A DNA stretch of 64,000 bases from Deroplatys truncata (taxonomy: Eukaryota > Arthropoda > Insecta > Mantodea > Mantidae): NCBI GenBank assembly GCA_030765065.1, contig CM060977.1, positions 159,164,052 through 159,228,051 of the forward strand, read 5' to 3'. Made by a program: the position numbers and the translations under genes. This document shows positions 22,260 to 33,440 of this stretch, piece after piece. The notes under the pieces were generated by a model, which saw only the letters and a program-made list of their open reading frames with translations, was not told the origin of the DNA and made no database searches. The first letter of the stretch is position 1. Each line of letters starts with the position of its first letter.

Positions 22260-23560
22260 GTTTCTTTTGATTTGCCTTTCTAGCCTCTGTCCCTATTCAT
22301 AATAAAGCCTGATGTTTAGATTTTATCCTTTGTGTATTTTAGGTTTAATACATATATTTTGAGCATTTTAGCCTAATCTGATGGTTCTATAGACAAGAGA
22401 ATGTATTTTAATTAGGTCAGTCCAAGTCTTTGGAGTATGCTGATGGGTTTTATAAATAGTGACAGGTATTTTAGCTGTATTGTATAGGTCACTAGGATAC
22501 TCTTTTACAGTGAGGTGCAGTTATCTTCATGGTATTGTCAGTGAACTATTTATTTGCGAGGGTTTTAGAAATTACACCATGTATTTCATGCTATCGTTAA
22601 GGGTCTTTTTTTAGCATTTTGACGTATTTTACAGTGTATTTAGATGCTCTTGACACTTTTATGTGTATTGTTTATGGTTCTGATCCTGAATGGCCTTTTA
22701 GAAGTGTAGCGTGTATTTTTATGTCATTAGAGTGTCCTGAAGGGCTTTTAGAATTACTGGGTTTTTAGATTATGTGGAGCCATTTTATGCTCTTTTAAGG
22801 TATTGTGACACTTCCAATTATATTTTTCGAAGTTTTTCATATGCATATTTATGACTCTTTAAAGGTATTCCAGCCTATGGAATTAGATATGAGTACAGGC
22901 TTTAAGGACATCCCGATATACTTGAATGGGAATTTTAGATGTTTCTTAAAGTAGTAGCATTCATTTTCAGGATATTGATACATCTTTTTTAAAATTTTCA
23001 GAACATTTTGAATATCCTTTATGATGTTTTTTTTAAGTATCTTTCAAAATACAGACGGAGGGATTGATGTAGGTATTTCAAATATATTTTTCATCCTGTG
23101 ACAGGCATTGTAGTGTATTTTTAGAAATGTTTGCTTGCATTTTAGCCACTGGAATAGGAACTGTAGAGCATTTAGCTGGCGTTTATGAGCTATTAGACAC
23201 AGGTTTTTGGAAAATTATGATCGGTTTTATAAGTAGGAGCTGTTATGTTCATGATATTGCCTCAGATCTTTACAGTATTCTGGTGGTTCTTTAGGCGCGC
23301 TGCTGCTATTTTCAAAGTTTCTGGTAAGAGAATTTGAGCCTCTTTCAGTGTATTTTAAGATGTGAATGAGGTATTGTGACATGCTTTTAGGATGCTATTG
23401 TAATATGGAGAGTGGAATTTCATTTGTAAGTCAGTGCATTAAAGCGAGTATTTATTCTAATTTCAGGAGTTAATGTATTTTCCACTGATTTTTGATACTT
23501 TATGAGCATTTCTTATCCATTATTAGAATAAATATATATACTTTCAGTCCTTTTTTTCTA
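22260..23560 (+). repeat. Degenerate TTTTAG / GTATTTTAG-rich tract
   Basis: Variants of GTATTTTAG, TGTATTTTTAG and CATTTTAG recur at irregular 30-70-bp spacing for about 1.3 kb, strongly T-rich on the plus strand. There is no open frame of note. It looks like an ancient, decayed tandem array or a strand-biased regulatory tract. Confidence 0.5.
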
Positions 23561-23751
23561 AATTTTGTAAGCTTCTATATGTTAAGTAGTTAACATGTGA
23601 GACCGATAGGCACAATCCCTGAATTGGTTAGTTTTAGGTATTGTGGAGTAGTCTAACCTAGCCACAAGCGACCATCCTAAGCCAATCTATCCCTGCCTTA
23701 CCTGCTCTGAAAGATCCTTTCATTATCTATCTTGGCATCGTCCAACCTAGC

Positions 23752-24055
23752 CAAAACGTAACCAACGTAACCACTAAACGTAACCAATGTAACCACTAAA
23801 CGTAACCAATGTAACCACTAAACTTAACCAACGTAACCACTAAACGTAACCAACGTAACCACTAAACGTAACCAATGTAACCACTAAACTTAACCAACGT
23901 AACCACTAAACGTAACCAGTAAATGTAACCACTAAACGTAACCAGTAAATGTAACCAACGTAACCGGTAAACGTAACAGTAAACGTAACCAAACCACTAA
24001 ACGTAACCAATGTAACCACTAAACGTAACCACTAACGTAAATAACTTAACCGTGA
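23752..24055 (+). repeat. GTAACC tandem array
   Basis: About 24 occurrences of GTAACC or close variants, arranged mainly as 22-bp units (ACGTAACCAATGTAACCACT) with shorter units mixed in. It sits near the middle of the inverted-repeat element. It lacks the spacer diversity of a CRISPR array and is not the arthropod TTAGG telomere repeat. Confidence 0.9.
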
Positions 24056-24059
24056 AACG

Positions 24060-24802
24060 CAGCCAACAATGACAATCATGACGAATCCATTCCTAAGACA
24101 TTCTATGCTAGTCTGTTCTTCAAACTCGGACAATCGTGCGAGCCTAACTCTACCTGTTCCCAGACTATCCTGGCGTTATGTATTCTGCCCAGTAATTATC
24201 TAGCCTAATATGATACCATTTCTTATAATCTGTCCAACAATCCAGTCCTTAGCTAGCACTGAATATCCTAACCTATCCTAAGATAGTATAAGCAGGATTC
24301 ACTTCCAGCCTGCTATTAGCTAGCCTAGCTCGATGACGTGCATGTTAACGTGTCTCAATCTTAGTCAGCAGCCCCCCATCATCTATTCAAGCGATCATAA
24401 CTTAAAGCTATAAACTAGCCCGTCCTCTAATTATCTGTGATCCCTATCATAACCTCAGCCAGTCTAACCTAAAGTGGCTTTACACAATGTACGCTATCTT
24501 GGCTTTACCGCTCCTAGCCTAATCTATGTGAAGTCTCTTATATGCTGAATGGAGAGCCTGTCCGAGCTTCATCGGATCCATGCATCACTAAATGTTCTCG
24601 TAAATCGAGAACTTTGAACACTTTAAAAGGAATTCGATACCGTTTACAAGCATATTCGGCATGCTCGCAGTCATTTTTCCCGCTTTATAAGTATTCTAAG
24701 ATGTTGTAAGGACATTGAAACCATTTTATACACTGATAAAAGATTTTGTGCTACTCGCAACATTTCGGTATGTTTTACAGTGTTAGTGTATTTCTTCGTA
24801 AT
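24060..24802. other. Centre of the inverted-repeat element, CCTA-rich, no gene
   Basis: CTAGCCTA, CCTAACC and ATCCTAAG words recur to about 24540, giving a C/A bias opposite to the TTTTAG tract. No coding frame was recognised. Confidence 0.45.
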
Positions 24803-27800
24803 GAATGTGTGCCCTTCTACACACAAAAAAGAATCAGTATCAGCGAAACAATGAACACCACCTCTCATCACCACCATCATTTCCAAAAGCCTTCCCGACA
24901 ATATAACCATCCTCATCGCCTCCTATCACCACCATCACAAATACTCCTTCACACTTACAAGTACATTAACTTATACGTCCATGACCATTCGCCTGCCTCC
25001 ATCAGCACCGTAACTCTACACATTCGCCACCGCCGCCACATAACTCCATTAATACCGTAGCTCCCTAATCCCGCAATTCCCGTCATCTTCACCGCTACAT
25101 TAATCAATACAATCATCTAAAGACAGAGCCTCTCATATATGAAGCTATATTATAACAGAGCCCCCCATGCTTATAGGTAAGAGCGTCTCTCTCTGTTGGT
25201 GTTTGGTATGTTCCTGTGTGTGTATATTGCCTGTACATGTATTCGAGTGTGCTCGAAGGTCTTCGCTCATTCCTGATGTTTGGAAGTATATGTGTGTGTA
25301 TGTATATCTCTGAGTCTGCTTGTTTTGATTTGTGTGTGAGTATCTCTGAGTCTGCTTGTTTGTGAGTATTTATCTGCGTGAATGAGTCGGTATGCATGTG
25401 CATGTTCGGATATATTCGTAAGTCTTCGTACCTGTCCGTGTGTTTGGGGAGGTGTTCGGCTGTGTGTATGTCTGTATGTGTGTGGATATGTCTGTATGTA
25501 TGTATGTACATCAAGAAAGAGAGAAAGAACGAAGATAAAACTCGATCTGGATCTCGTATACCTGAGAACCCCCTCCAATATATCCACATAATGCTGTAGG
25601 ATTATTATTATCCCACGCGAGTATCACAGTTGTTTAGCAGTTAAACATTTATGTTTTACCATTCCGAGATACAAATCATAGGGACACTTGCCTAGTTATT
25701 CGGAACATTCCAATTAGTGCTGTAAAATTTAATGCACTTGTCAAGCATGTCTAAGTGCCATAGCTCAGAAGTGTTTTAAACATCAAAGTTTGACCATGTC
25801 TGGAGTTGAAGTGGAGACCGTTGATATACCTCCCAGTAAGTAGATAATAATACCAGCGCAGGCGCTGAACTGGTATTTCTTCTTCACTGGCGTCTTGCCT
25901 GGAAATAATCTTTTAGGCATATAAACTTGATGAATGAAGAAAAGGATAATTTCCCTATATTCTATACTCCATTTTCTGGCATATTACCGCTTTTCAATTT
26001 TTTTCAGTTGTTGACATTCGAGGTTAAGCTTTAAGTATGTTAAGCTTTTTGTATGTCGTAAGAGTATTTTTTATATATTATGCAAGCTATTTTATAGGAG
26101 ATTACAGAGTTTCAACGAAAAATTCAGAGTTAAATTAATTTTTGTTAATTAGTATGTTATTGAACTATTTTCAAACATTAATTGTTTTATTAATTATAAA
26201 ATTAGCTAATAGAAGCCCTGTCTTAAGGTTGCTCGAGTTAAAATAAGTTGCAGTTGAAAGTAGCTAAAGTCCCCAAATAACTACTACTATTTGCGCTTGC
26301 ACTGTCAGTTTTAGTCTACTTTTGTATTTCTCTTCTTGTTTTGTCGTAATCCGTTTACGTGGAAATGGAACTTGATTTAACGTATATATTCCTTTTCAAT
26401 CGTACTTTAGCGTTCTGAAAACTGAATATTTGTTTCAAGCTTTAGTTCAGTATGAAATCGAACGCTGAATCATCTTTACGTAATATATTTTTTATGTACT
26501 CTTGTTGAAATAGTGCAGGAAATGATCAAACCACTAATGCCTTTGAACCTACATTAGAATGAAGGTATCATTTAGATATTTCTTTCTAAAAAAGCATACA
26601 CGTGTTCCGGAAATGACAAGTTATTCTGTAAAAGATGGTCTGCCTTTTGGTGTACTGTTAATTAAATAATAAAGGCATTGTTCAATTACTGTTTATTGTA
26701 TGAATCATACACCTCGTGGGAAAAAGATACAAGACATCTTTCCCGTTGTTATAACTAAGTATTTTAAATTTCTCTACTATGAAGAGTAAGTAAGGGAAGT
26801 ATTGTATTCCACCCGAAAATTCGATAATGAGACTTCACCGGATATTTATGTTTTGAGGCCCCCTGTTTTATTCAGAAATATTTTCGAGATATTGCTAGTT
26901 ATTCCCTTAAATTCCCCAATAATTATATTTTTTCTCGAATTCGTTATTCATTTTTTTATGTCCTAGGCATGTAAAGAGAATGGAATGCATCACATGGCAA
27001 CCCGCTCAAGTTTGTACAAGAGTAGAGAAAGTCATGTGAGTGTAACATATGAGAATTGTTTTTAAATGCGATTCGTTTTTATTTCACTGTACATATAGCT
27101 TGTAACACTGTAATTAGCTATCTCTATAAAGAAACTTTTTTTCATTATAAATTAATGTGTGTTTGACTCTCATGCAGTTTTAATGAAAAAATCAATAGCG
27201 GATCGGATACTGCCGGTATCTATAGTGCCAGATATGAATTACAAATGTTAGTTCTGTAACCTTCTGGCATCTGGTGTAGATAAAGCGAACTTTTACAAGG
27301 GTGCGAGGGTCCATGGCTAGCAGCGTTATATGAGAGGGAAGCCAGCGGAAAAAATCAATAGCGTGAATAGATTCCCACCCTTATACGAAGGGTGAGTCAA
27401 TAGCCTTAATCACCGGCATTCCAGACAGAGGGGACGCGACAGAAGAGTCGGGCGATCGTCTTTTAAACTGGCGTGGAGGGAGACCTCACTGTATACATAC
27501 ACGGTTTTAAGTAGCATGTTATTCATGTCGTAGAAAGCAACAAGTCTCGGTAGGATGGTGAAGATTAAACCTTTTGATTTTTAAAAGGTTTTCAGTCGTT
27601 AGGCGCGTTCGCCACAAAAATTGAAACTTGTATTTTTTATTTGATGCATATGAGCTGATGGCGTTTAGGTCGGGGTCTTGCTCTAAAGCCTTCCACGTGG
27701 CCGGGAATGACACTCACTGTATACATACATGGTTTTAAGTAGCATGTTATTCATGTTGTGCAAAGCAACAAGTGACGGATGGTGAAAATTAAACATTTCC

Positions 27801-28415
27801 ATTCGTTAGACGTGTTAGCCACAAAAATTGAAACTTGTATTTTTTATTTGATGTATATGATTAGAATTAACGCTGTGTACTTTATAGGGGTGAATCATGT
27901 CTCATAGCTGACTGGAAATGCATACATTATTTTGATTACCTCCCTCACCCAAAGCCGAGGAGGAGGGAGCCTTTAAATGCTTCTTCAAGTAAATGGCATC
28001 ACGTGGACATGTAAGCGACCCTCGCAATTACCAACTCCAGCAGTAACCTTGAGTTGATCCAGAAGACTCGTGCACTATAGGTCCCCTATGCCTGAAAGAC
28101 CAATTAAACCGATTTAAGACCACCAACTCCAGCAGTAACCCTGAGTTGATCCAGAAGACTCATGCTACTTGGGTCGTCTTTGCCTGAAAGACCAATTAAA
28201 CCAATTGAACCAATTAAAATAACCATTAATTTATCCAGAACGTACCGCTACTTGGGTCGGCTTTGCCTGAAAGACCAATTAAACCAATTGAACCAATTAA
28301 AAAACCATTAATATATCCAGAATCCCCATGTGCTTTAGGTCCCCTTTGCCTGAAAGACCAATTGAACCAATTAAGAAACCATTAATATATCCAGAACCCC
28401 CAAATATAAGCTACT
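24803..28415 (-). repeat. Right inverted arm (3613 bp)
   Basis: Inverse of 17435-21051. Differences include one base in the terminal array (AATCCCCATG here against GCCCCATG in the complement of the left arm) and a shortened A-run near 27057. This near-identity implies a young insertion or arm-to-arm conversion. Confidence 0.9.
26762..27064 (+). mobile_element. Internally deleted family 1 copy in right arm
   Basis: Mirror of 18787-19087, with the same internal deletion junction. Confidence 0.85.
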
Positions 28416-28421
28416 TATGTG

Positions 28422-29039
28422 CAAATGTTTGTTTGTTAAAACTATCATTCTTATCATCTTTAACCCTAAACAGAATGTGCTAGTCACCTCGCATGGTCTG
28501 AAAGTGTGACAGTATTTCTAGTTCGAATGGCGGAAGGATACATTATAACGGTGCACTGGTCACCTGGGGTTTGTTTTGACGGGGATCAACATAAGAGTGA
28601 ATACAGTTTAGTTGCTGCCCTCTCCACGGCAATAACAGCAAGGTCGCTGTGACGATCATCCATTTCATTTCATAAAAACGTTTTACCGCCCTCATATCGA
28701 GATTCGTTCTTCCAAACCAGTCGCTTGCTATGTTGTCTTTCAATATAAGTTACAAGTATAATATATATATATGATGCGAGATCATGGAACCGCCCTGGCT
28801 TTCAAGCTTCTATTAGAGGGCAACGCGCACTAAAAATCCTCCGACCATTTTAGATTAAGAAATAAGGAACAATGAAAAACGTGTCCGTTATTTTGGAAGA
28901 ATTTCAAGATGGAACCGTTAAAAAAAAGTCGTGCACTTTGACTAACACGGTAATTTGAGTATTTTATAACCGGTCCAAATGTAACGTTCCTAGAGTGTAC
29001 TTTATATTACAATAAAACAGTTAAAAGTATGTGTATGAT
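28422..29039. other. Intergenic with a diverged repeat unit
   Basis: At about 28771-28850 is TGATGCGAGATCATGGAACC followed by TTAGAGGGCAACGCGCACTA. It is a diverged copy of 29036-29110. A TA repeat lies at 28761-28772. No gene was seen. Confidence 0.5.
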
Positions 29040-29192
29040 GCGAGACCTTGATATCGCCTTGCTTCCAAGTTTCAACTAGAGGGCAACACCAACTAGAAAT
29101 TATCGTGCGAAGAGATTTACTTACGCTATTAAACGATGTGTATACCCGAGATGTGTTAGAAATTAATGTAATCACTAATCAATCCGCCCTCA
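29040..29192 (-). mobile_element. Solo mariner-like terminus, head to head with the next element
   Basis: Read on the minus strand from 29192, it begins GAGGGCGGATTGATTAGTGA after a TA. This resembles the terminal repeat of the neighbouring mariner (GTGGGCGGATTGGTAAGTCA at its 3' end). It continues into a TTGCCCTCTAGTTGAAACTT segment repeated at about 28800. It looks like the 5' end of a mariner pointing leftward. No transposase sequence remains. Confidence 0.4.
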
Positions 29193-29198
29193 TACATA

Positions 29199-30461
29199 TG
29201 TTTTTGGTGCTGATGATAAGTCCATGACTTTGACGAGAGATAGCGTTCTGATCACAGGTTTCTTGTTTGCCCCCAAGTCTTGCATCTGTTCCGAGTATAA
29301 TAGCAGAAATCCGTCAGGTGTTTCTTAGAACATTGTTGAGAGCGTCTAAAATAAGCAGATGTGTTTTGCTTCGTAAAAACTGAAGAAAAGTGAATTTCGT
29401 GTTCTGATAAAGCACTATTTTTGCATGGTAAGACGGTGAAGGAAACGGAAGAAAAGCTTATGCTTTTATGCGGACTCTGCTCCATCACATGGCATGGTTC
29501 ACAAGTGGTTCACAGAATTTCGATGTGGACGTTCGAGCACAAGAGATGCCTTGCGCACAGGACGGCCGGTTGAGTTCACAAAAGAAGAAATGGTGAACAA
29601 AGTTCACGATATTGTGTTGGAAGACCGCCGAGTGAAAATTCGTGAGATGGCCAAGACCGTAAACATCTCGGGTGAACGGGTGTATAACATTCTGCACGAA
29701 TTTTTGGGTATGAGAAAGCTGTCAGCAAGATGGGTGCACAGTTGAGAACAAGCGAATCGTATAACCATTTCACAGGCATGTTTGAACATGTTCCAACGCA
29801 ACCCAAATGAGTTTTTGCGGCGTTATATCACGGTTGATGAAACTTGGATCCATTACTATCAACCTGAAACCAAACAACAATCAAAGCAGTGGATTTCCTT
29901 CGGCGAACCTGCTCCAAAGAAAGCGAAAACCATTCCGTCGGCAGGAAAAATCATGGCAGCTGTCTTTTGGGATTCACATGGGTGATACTTCCACTACCTG
30001 GAAAAAGTTAAAATGATCACAGGTTCACATGCCGCAATGCTGGATCAGTTTTACAAGGAATTGTTAAAGAAACTACCCCATTTGGTGAAGAAAAGGATTC
30101 TCTTTCACCAGGATAATGCTCACAAGTCAGCCATTGCCATCGCAAAATTTGTGGAATTGGGCTACGAACTGCTACCTCAACCATCTTATTTTCCAGTTTT
30201 GGCTCCGAGCGACTTCTTCCTCTTCGCAAACCTGAAAACTGATTCGCTGGGAAGAAAGCCACGTCCAGTGAACATGTAAATGCAGAAACAACCTCATATT
30301 TTGCAGACTTCGAAAAATCATATTTTTTGGAAGGGTTAAAAATTGGAGAAACGATGGATAATGTGTATTGAATTAAAAGGGGACTATGTTGAGAAATACA
30401 ATTGATTTTTTGGAAAAAAATATTTTATTTAAAAAGTCACTGACTTACCAATCCGCCCACG
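29199..30461 (+). mobile_element. Mariner (DD34D) element
   Basis: The 3' repeat ends at 30461 (GTGGGCGGATTGGTAAGTCA inward on the minus strand) followed by TA. The 5' end at 29199, after TA, is diverged but retains GATAAGTCCATGACTTT aligned with GGTAAGTCAGTGACTTT. The length of 1263 bp is typical for mariner. Confidence 0.75.
29389..30405 (+). pseudogene. Mariner transposase (DD34D), multiple frameshifts
   Basis: Coding begins near 29389 (EFRVLIKHYF; the ATG is lost) and ends with KGDYVEK and TGA 30403-30405. The N-terminal helix-turn-helix domain reads APSHGMVHKWFTEFRCGRSS and KIREMAKTVNISGERVYNIL up to 29742. The linker MRKLSARWVHS ends in a stop. The catalytic half has YITVDETWIHYY (first D), then GKIMAAVFWDSHG and LFHQDNAHKSA, where two residues normally found after NA are missing, and LAPSDFFLF (third D). 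Frameshifts near 29745, 29990 and 30270 inactivate it. Spacing and motifs are ordinary mariner. Overall similarity suggests a mellifera-like group, which is inference. Confidence 0.85.
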
Positions 30462-30463
30462 TA

Positions 30464-31431
30464 TGATCGTTACTACGATGAGCGGAATTGCTTTTACGCG
30501 AGTTAAAAGTGAGCACTAATTTTAATACGTATATAGATGTAATGTTAACAGCGCGTTAAGAATTCGCGCATGCATGTTGGAAGAAAGAGTATGGGGTAGC
30601 ATCTTCCGATACTCTCAGCTAAGGGAACGAAGAATCATAACTTGTTGCAAAAGGCAAGTAACAGTGTGTCAAAGATTCTCTTCCTGTTACCATTGTGTAA
30701 ATGTTCATGGACCCTTAATATGCGTAAATATTTTAGAACCTAGTATTTGTTTTTGGAACTGGAGCGGTTTGAACTCATAACTATTGTGGTTGATCAGGAG
30801 AATGGCTTTGTTCTTGAACTGCAAGCGTGTAGTGGAGTAGGGAGCTGTTTGCCTACGATGCAAATAATGTAACACCAGCAGTTCAAAAGTATTGTCATCA
30901 ACTGCAGTTTACATGTGTATGGTCATAAGTACACTGTTGTATAAAATTCTAATTAAATTTGGACTAATAATTAAAAATACTATTGATAACACAAATATTA
31001 AAACTTACATGTATGCAGGTTTTACAGGTTATTGAAAGTGTGATCATAATTGTTTTGTTTGATGCGGTAATATAATGTATTACTGATGTTACTTCGCGTA
31101 ATATTTATTGTCCCGTGAAAGAAAGGATAAGTGCCTTTGGAACAGGGTGTAAAGCTATAGAGTGAGAGGGAAGAACAAATACAGCGCTGGCTCAAGTTCG
31201 CAACCACAAGGTTATGTCAACACAAGGTCATAGCTAAACTCCTGAGTCAAACACAGTATTGTACCCACCTCCACAGTAAAGCACAAGATACTTTTCACCA
31301 AGTACCTTCATTCTTCCGCACAAATTTGTGTTTTTCAAACTAGGCGAATAGGACAATTGTAATAAGTTCTTTATGTAGGACTGAATAATTGATAAGACTT
31401 ACTCTTTAAAAAAAAGCATTATAACGCCATA
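30464..31431. other. Intergenic, no gene seen
   Basis: No frame above 70 codons and no recognisable repeat ends. Confidence 0.55.
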
Positions 31432-31625
31432 TCATTAGTATGCATCGTTTTAAACCCAAGGTTGCGGGTTGAAACCCGGCAGATGGCGATGGATTTTTTT
31501 CGGGCATCGCTTCCTTCGGAAGGGAAGTAAAGCCAGTGGTCCCATGTCGTAGATTTACGGCACGTAAAAGAATCTCAAGCCTGATAAAGAGGCCTCTGAG
31601 CAAAATTACCAGTCTTTCACGTCCA
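31432..31625 (+). repeat. SINE-like repeat
   Basis: AAGGTTGCGGGTTGAAACCC resembles a tRNA-derived B box (GGTTCRANNCC) of a Pol III promoter. Beyond it comes GTCCCATGTCGTAGATTTAC and GGCACGTAAAAGAATC, a body I recall from arthropod SINE-like repeats. No clear A box, poly(A) tail or target duplication was identified, so the limits are approximate. Confidence 0.5.
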
Positions 31626-32049
31626 ATATAGAATGGGATGCTAAGGGTTCCGGCCCGTTGAAGTCGTACTTCTGTAGAGAATTGTATAAGGCTAAAAATA
31701 AGCTTTATTAAATATTTGCATTAATTCGTTTAAGAATTGAGGGGACCTTAAATAAGAAAGGACTGGACTTTGAAATGCAGGTAAGGTAGCTGGTAAATGA
31801 TATTGTTAATAACGTCCATAGGAAGTGAAAGGTCTACGTAACAGCCATTTCAGCGGAACATAGCGGAGATACGGATAGGCGCTCAGAGTGTTGCATATCA
31901 TGCGGTCACACCTCGTGGTCACATTTTTACAGGGAAAGAGTCATTTCTGGCCATGAGTATCATTCCGCTCTCTTAAGTATGTAATACTACTACAGTGTGC
32001 CTCAAGGTGCCTTTGCGGGGAGCAGCTTTCGATCTACCATTGCGATCAC
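31626..32049. other. Intergenic, no gene seen
   Basis: No frame or repeat recognised. Confidence 0.5.
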
Positions 32050-33440
32050 GTGATGTTTATAATGCCCAAGGCCTTCTGATGCTCCTGGTCATAAAGAGGC
32101 GCTCCATGGTACATGAAGACTTCAGAATAAACAACCGTTCCCCCCTAGTAGCATAATTGTCCGTTTTAGGAAGAAAATTTCTTACCAGGCCTGCGAATTC
32201 GTCGAACTTTTTTAGGCTTAGGTTCTGTTCGAAATACCCATTCAGCTGATTGACTTTTCTTTTCAGGATCATAACAATAAATCCAAGATTCATCACCAGT
32301 AACGATATTCCAAACCAAATTTGAAGTGCCACCTTGGAGTTTTTCCATTTTTCCTGCGTAAATCAATTGCTGTTGTTTTTGATCGGGAGTCAGTTTATGT
32401 GCAATCCAACAACGAAGTTTTTTACTTTCTCTACTACGTATAGTAAGTAGGGGAAGTATTGTATTCCACCCAAAAATTCGATACCAAGATTTCACCGCAA
32501 ATGTATGTTTTGAGGCCCTCTGAGTTCAAAAAAAGCATTTTTGGAAACATGTCCGTGTGTGTGTCTGTGAACAGCATAACTCGGAAACGAACAGTCGGAT
32601 AAACACCAAACTTGGTATTTAGGTTCAGTATGTTTCAGAGATGCGACACGAAGGTTTTCAACAAACTTCCCCCACCCCAGATTACCCTTTACATGGAGCA
32701 TTTTTCGAAAATTTTAATTTTCTCAAAAATGGCTGTAATGATTTTGATTAAAATGTCATATTTAACATACTTTCATGACAAATAAAATGTATATCTGGAA
32801 TTTTCTGGGAATGTCTCCAAAAGTATTCATTGTGAACAACTTTTGCGTAACTGGTAAACCATAAGAGAGAGACAAAAGTTTACTACACAAAAAAATGTAG
32901 ATCGCGTTAAAATATACAATTTATGACATATAATTTTTTTTTTTTGAGTGAACCATTTTCGAGATATTGCTTGTTATTCCCTTTAATTTTCCAATACTTT
33001 TTCTCAATGGGAATTCGTTATTCATTATTTTTTTGTACGGGTAATGCAAAGAGAATGGAATACTCCACATAGCAACCAGCGCTTAAAATATTTGACTATC
33101 GCTTAAAGCCTACCAATTCCCCTTGCATCTACAAGAAAATTAGCAATAAGATTAACATCTCGATTAACATGAAGCATATGGAGAATAACGTTTGTAAAAA
33201 TAGTTTGTACAAGAGTAGAGAAAGTCATGTGAGTGTAACATCAGTTTTTTGTGTTAATTGTGGATATAAAATGTCTTGAATTTGACTCGTACCAATGCCG
33301 AATGTCGCCCGAATAAGTTCATAATTGTCGTCGATCTTCTTCAAGCATTGGGGCTTCTTCGCCGAATGCATTCTAAGCCGATCCTCACATTGTTTAGGCG
33401 TTAATGACGGTTTAAAATCTAAAAAGTTATAGCCCGGAAA
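32050..33440 (-). pseudogene. Mariner transposase fragment split by a family 1 element
   Basis: On the minus strand the 5' part (about 33440-33251) reads PSLTPKQCEDRLRM, then NYELIRATFGIGTSQIQDIL. A family 1 element interrupts at the codons around LTQKK. Coding resumes at 32417 with LRCWIAHKLTPDQK, then EGG-like linker residues and NIVTGDESWIYCYDPEKKSQ (first catalytic D), ending near 32160 with RRPGKKFSS, and traces to 32057. Joining the two ends gives continuous frame across the insertion point. Residues between the two N-terminal motifs are deleted. The second and third catalytic aspartates are absent. This is a different mariner lineage from the other copies here. Confidence 0.75.
32418..33244 (+). 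mobile_element. Family 1 copy inserted in mariner coding sequence
   Basis: Runs from T-run plus ACTTTCTCTACTACGTATAG to GTGAGTGTAACATCAG. It is flanked by TTTTTT at 32418-32423 and 33245-33250, consistent with duplication of a T6 target that was part of the mariner gene's lysine codons. Confidence 0.88.

Larger units (their letters stand above)
17435..28415. mobile_element. 11-kb element with 3.6-kb inverted arms and 6-bp TSD
   Basis: Left arm 17435-21051 and right arm 24803-28415 are inverted copies with only scattered differences. The outermost bases are AGTAGCTTATATTTGGGGGT and its complement. TATGTG occurs exactly at 17429-17434 and 28416-28421, a 6-bp target duplication that supports a single transposition of the whole unit. 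The centre (21052-24802) holds one zinc-finger gene, a TTTTAG-rich tract and a GTAACC array. Polinton/Maverick elements have 6-bp TSDs, AG termini and TIRs, but their polymerase, integrase, ATPase and capsid genes are absent here. Other superfamilies with long TIRs have different TSD lengths. Classification is open. Confidence 0.85.

Noticed and set aside
23752..24055. CRISPR-like array
   Set aside because: The units are contiguous variants of GTAACC without unique spacers, in a eukaryotic transposon context.
23752..24055. Interstitial telomere repeat
   Set aside because: The unit is GTAACC/CACTAA rather than TTAGG, and unit length varies. It is a satellite-like tandem array.
24746..25060. 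His-rich 104-codon frame
   Set aside because: It spans the inner edge of the right arm, and its mirror in the left arm has a different frame length. The His run is from CATCAC repeats.
17435..28415. Assembly-generated palindrome
   Set aside because: An exact 6-bp TATGTG flanks both outer ends and the arms differ at scattered positions. An artefact would not create a target duplication.
17435..28415. Complete Polinton/Maverick
   Set aside because: No polymerase B, integrase, ATPase, protease or capsid frame is present in the arms or centre.
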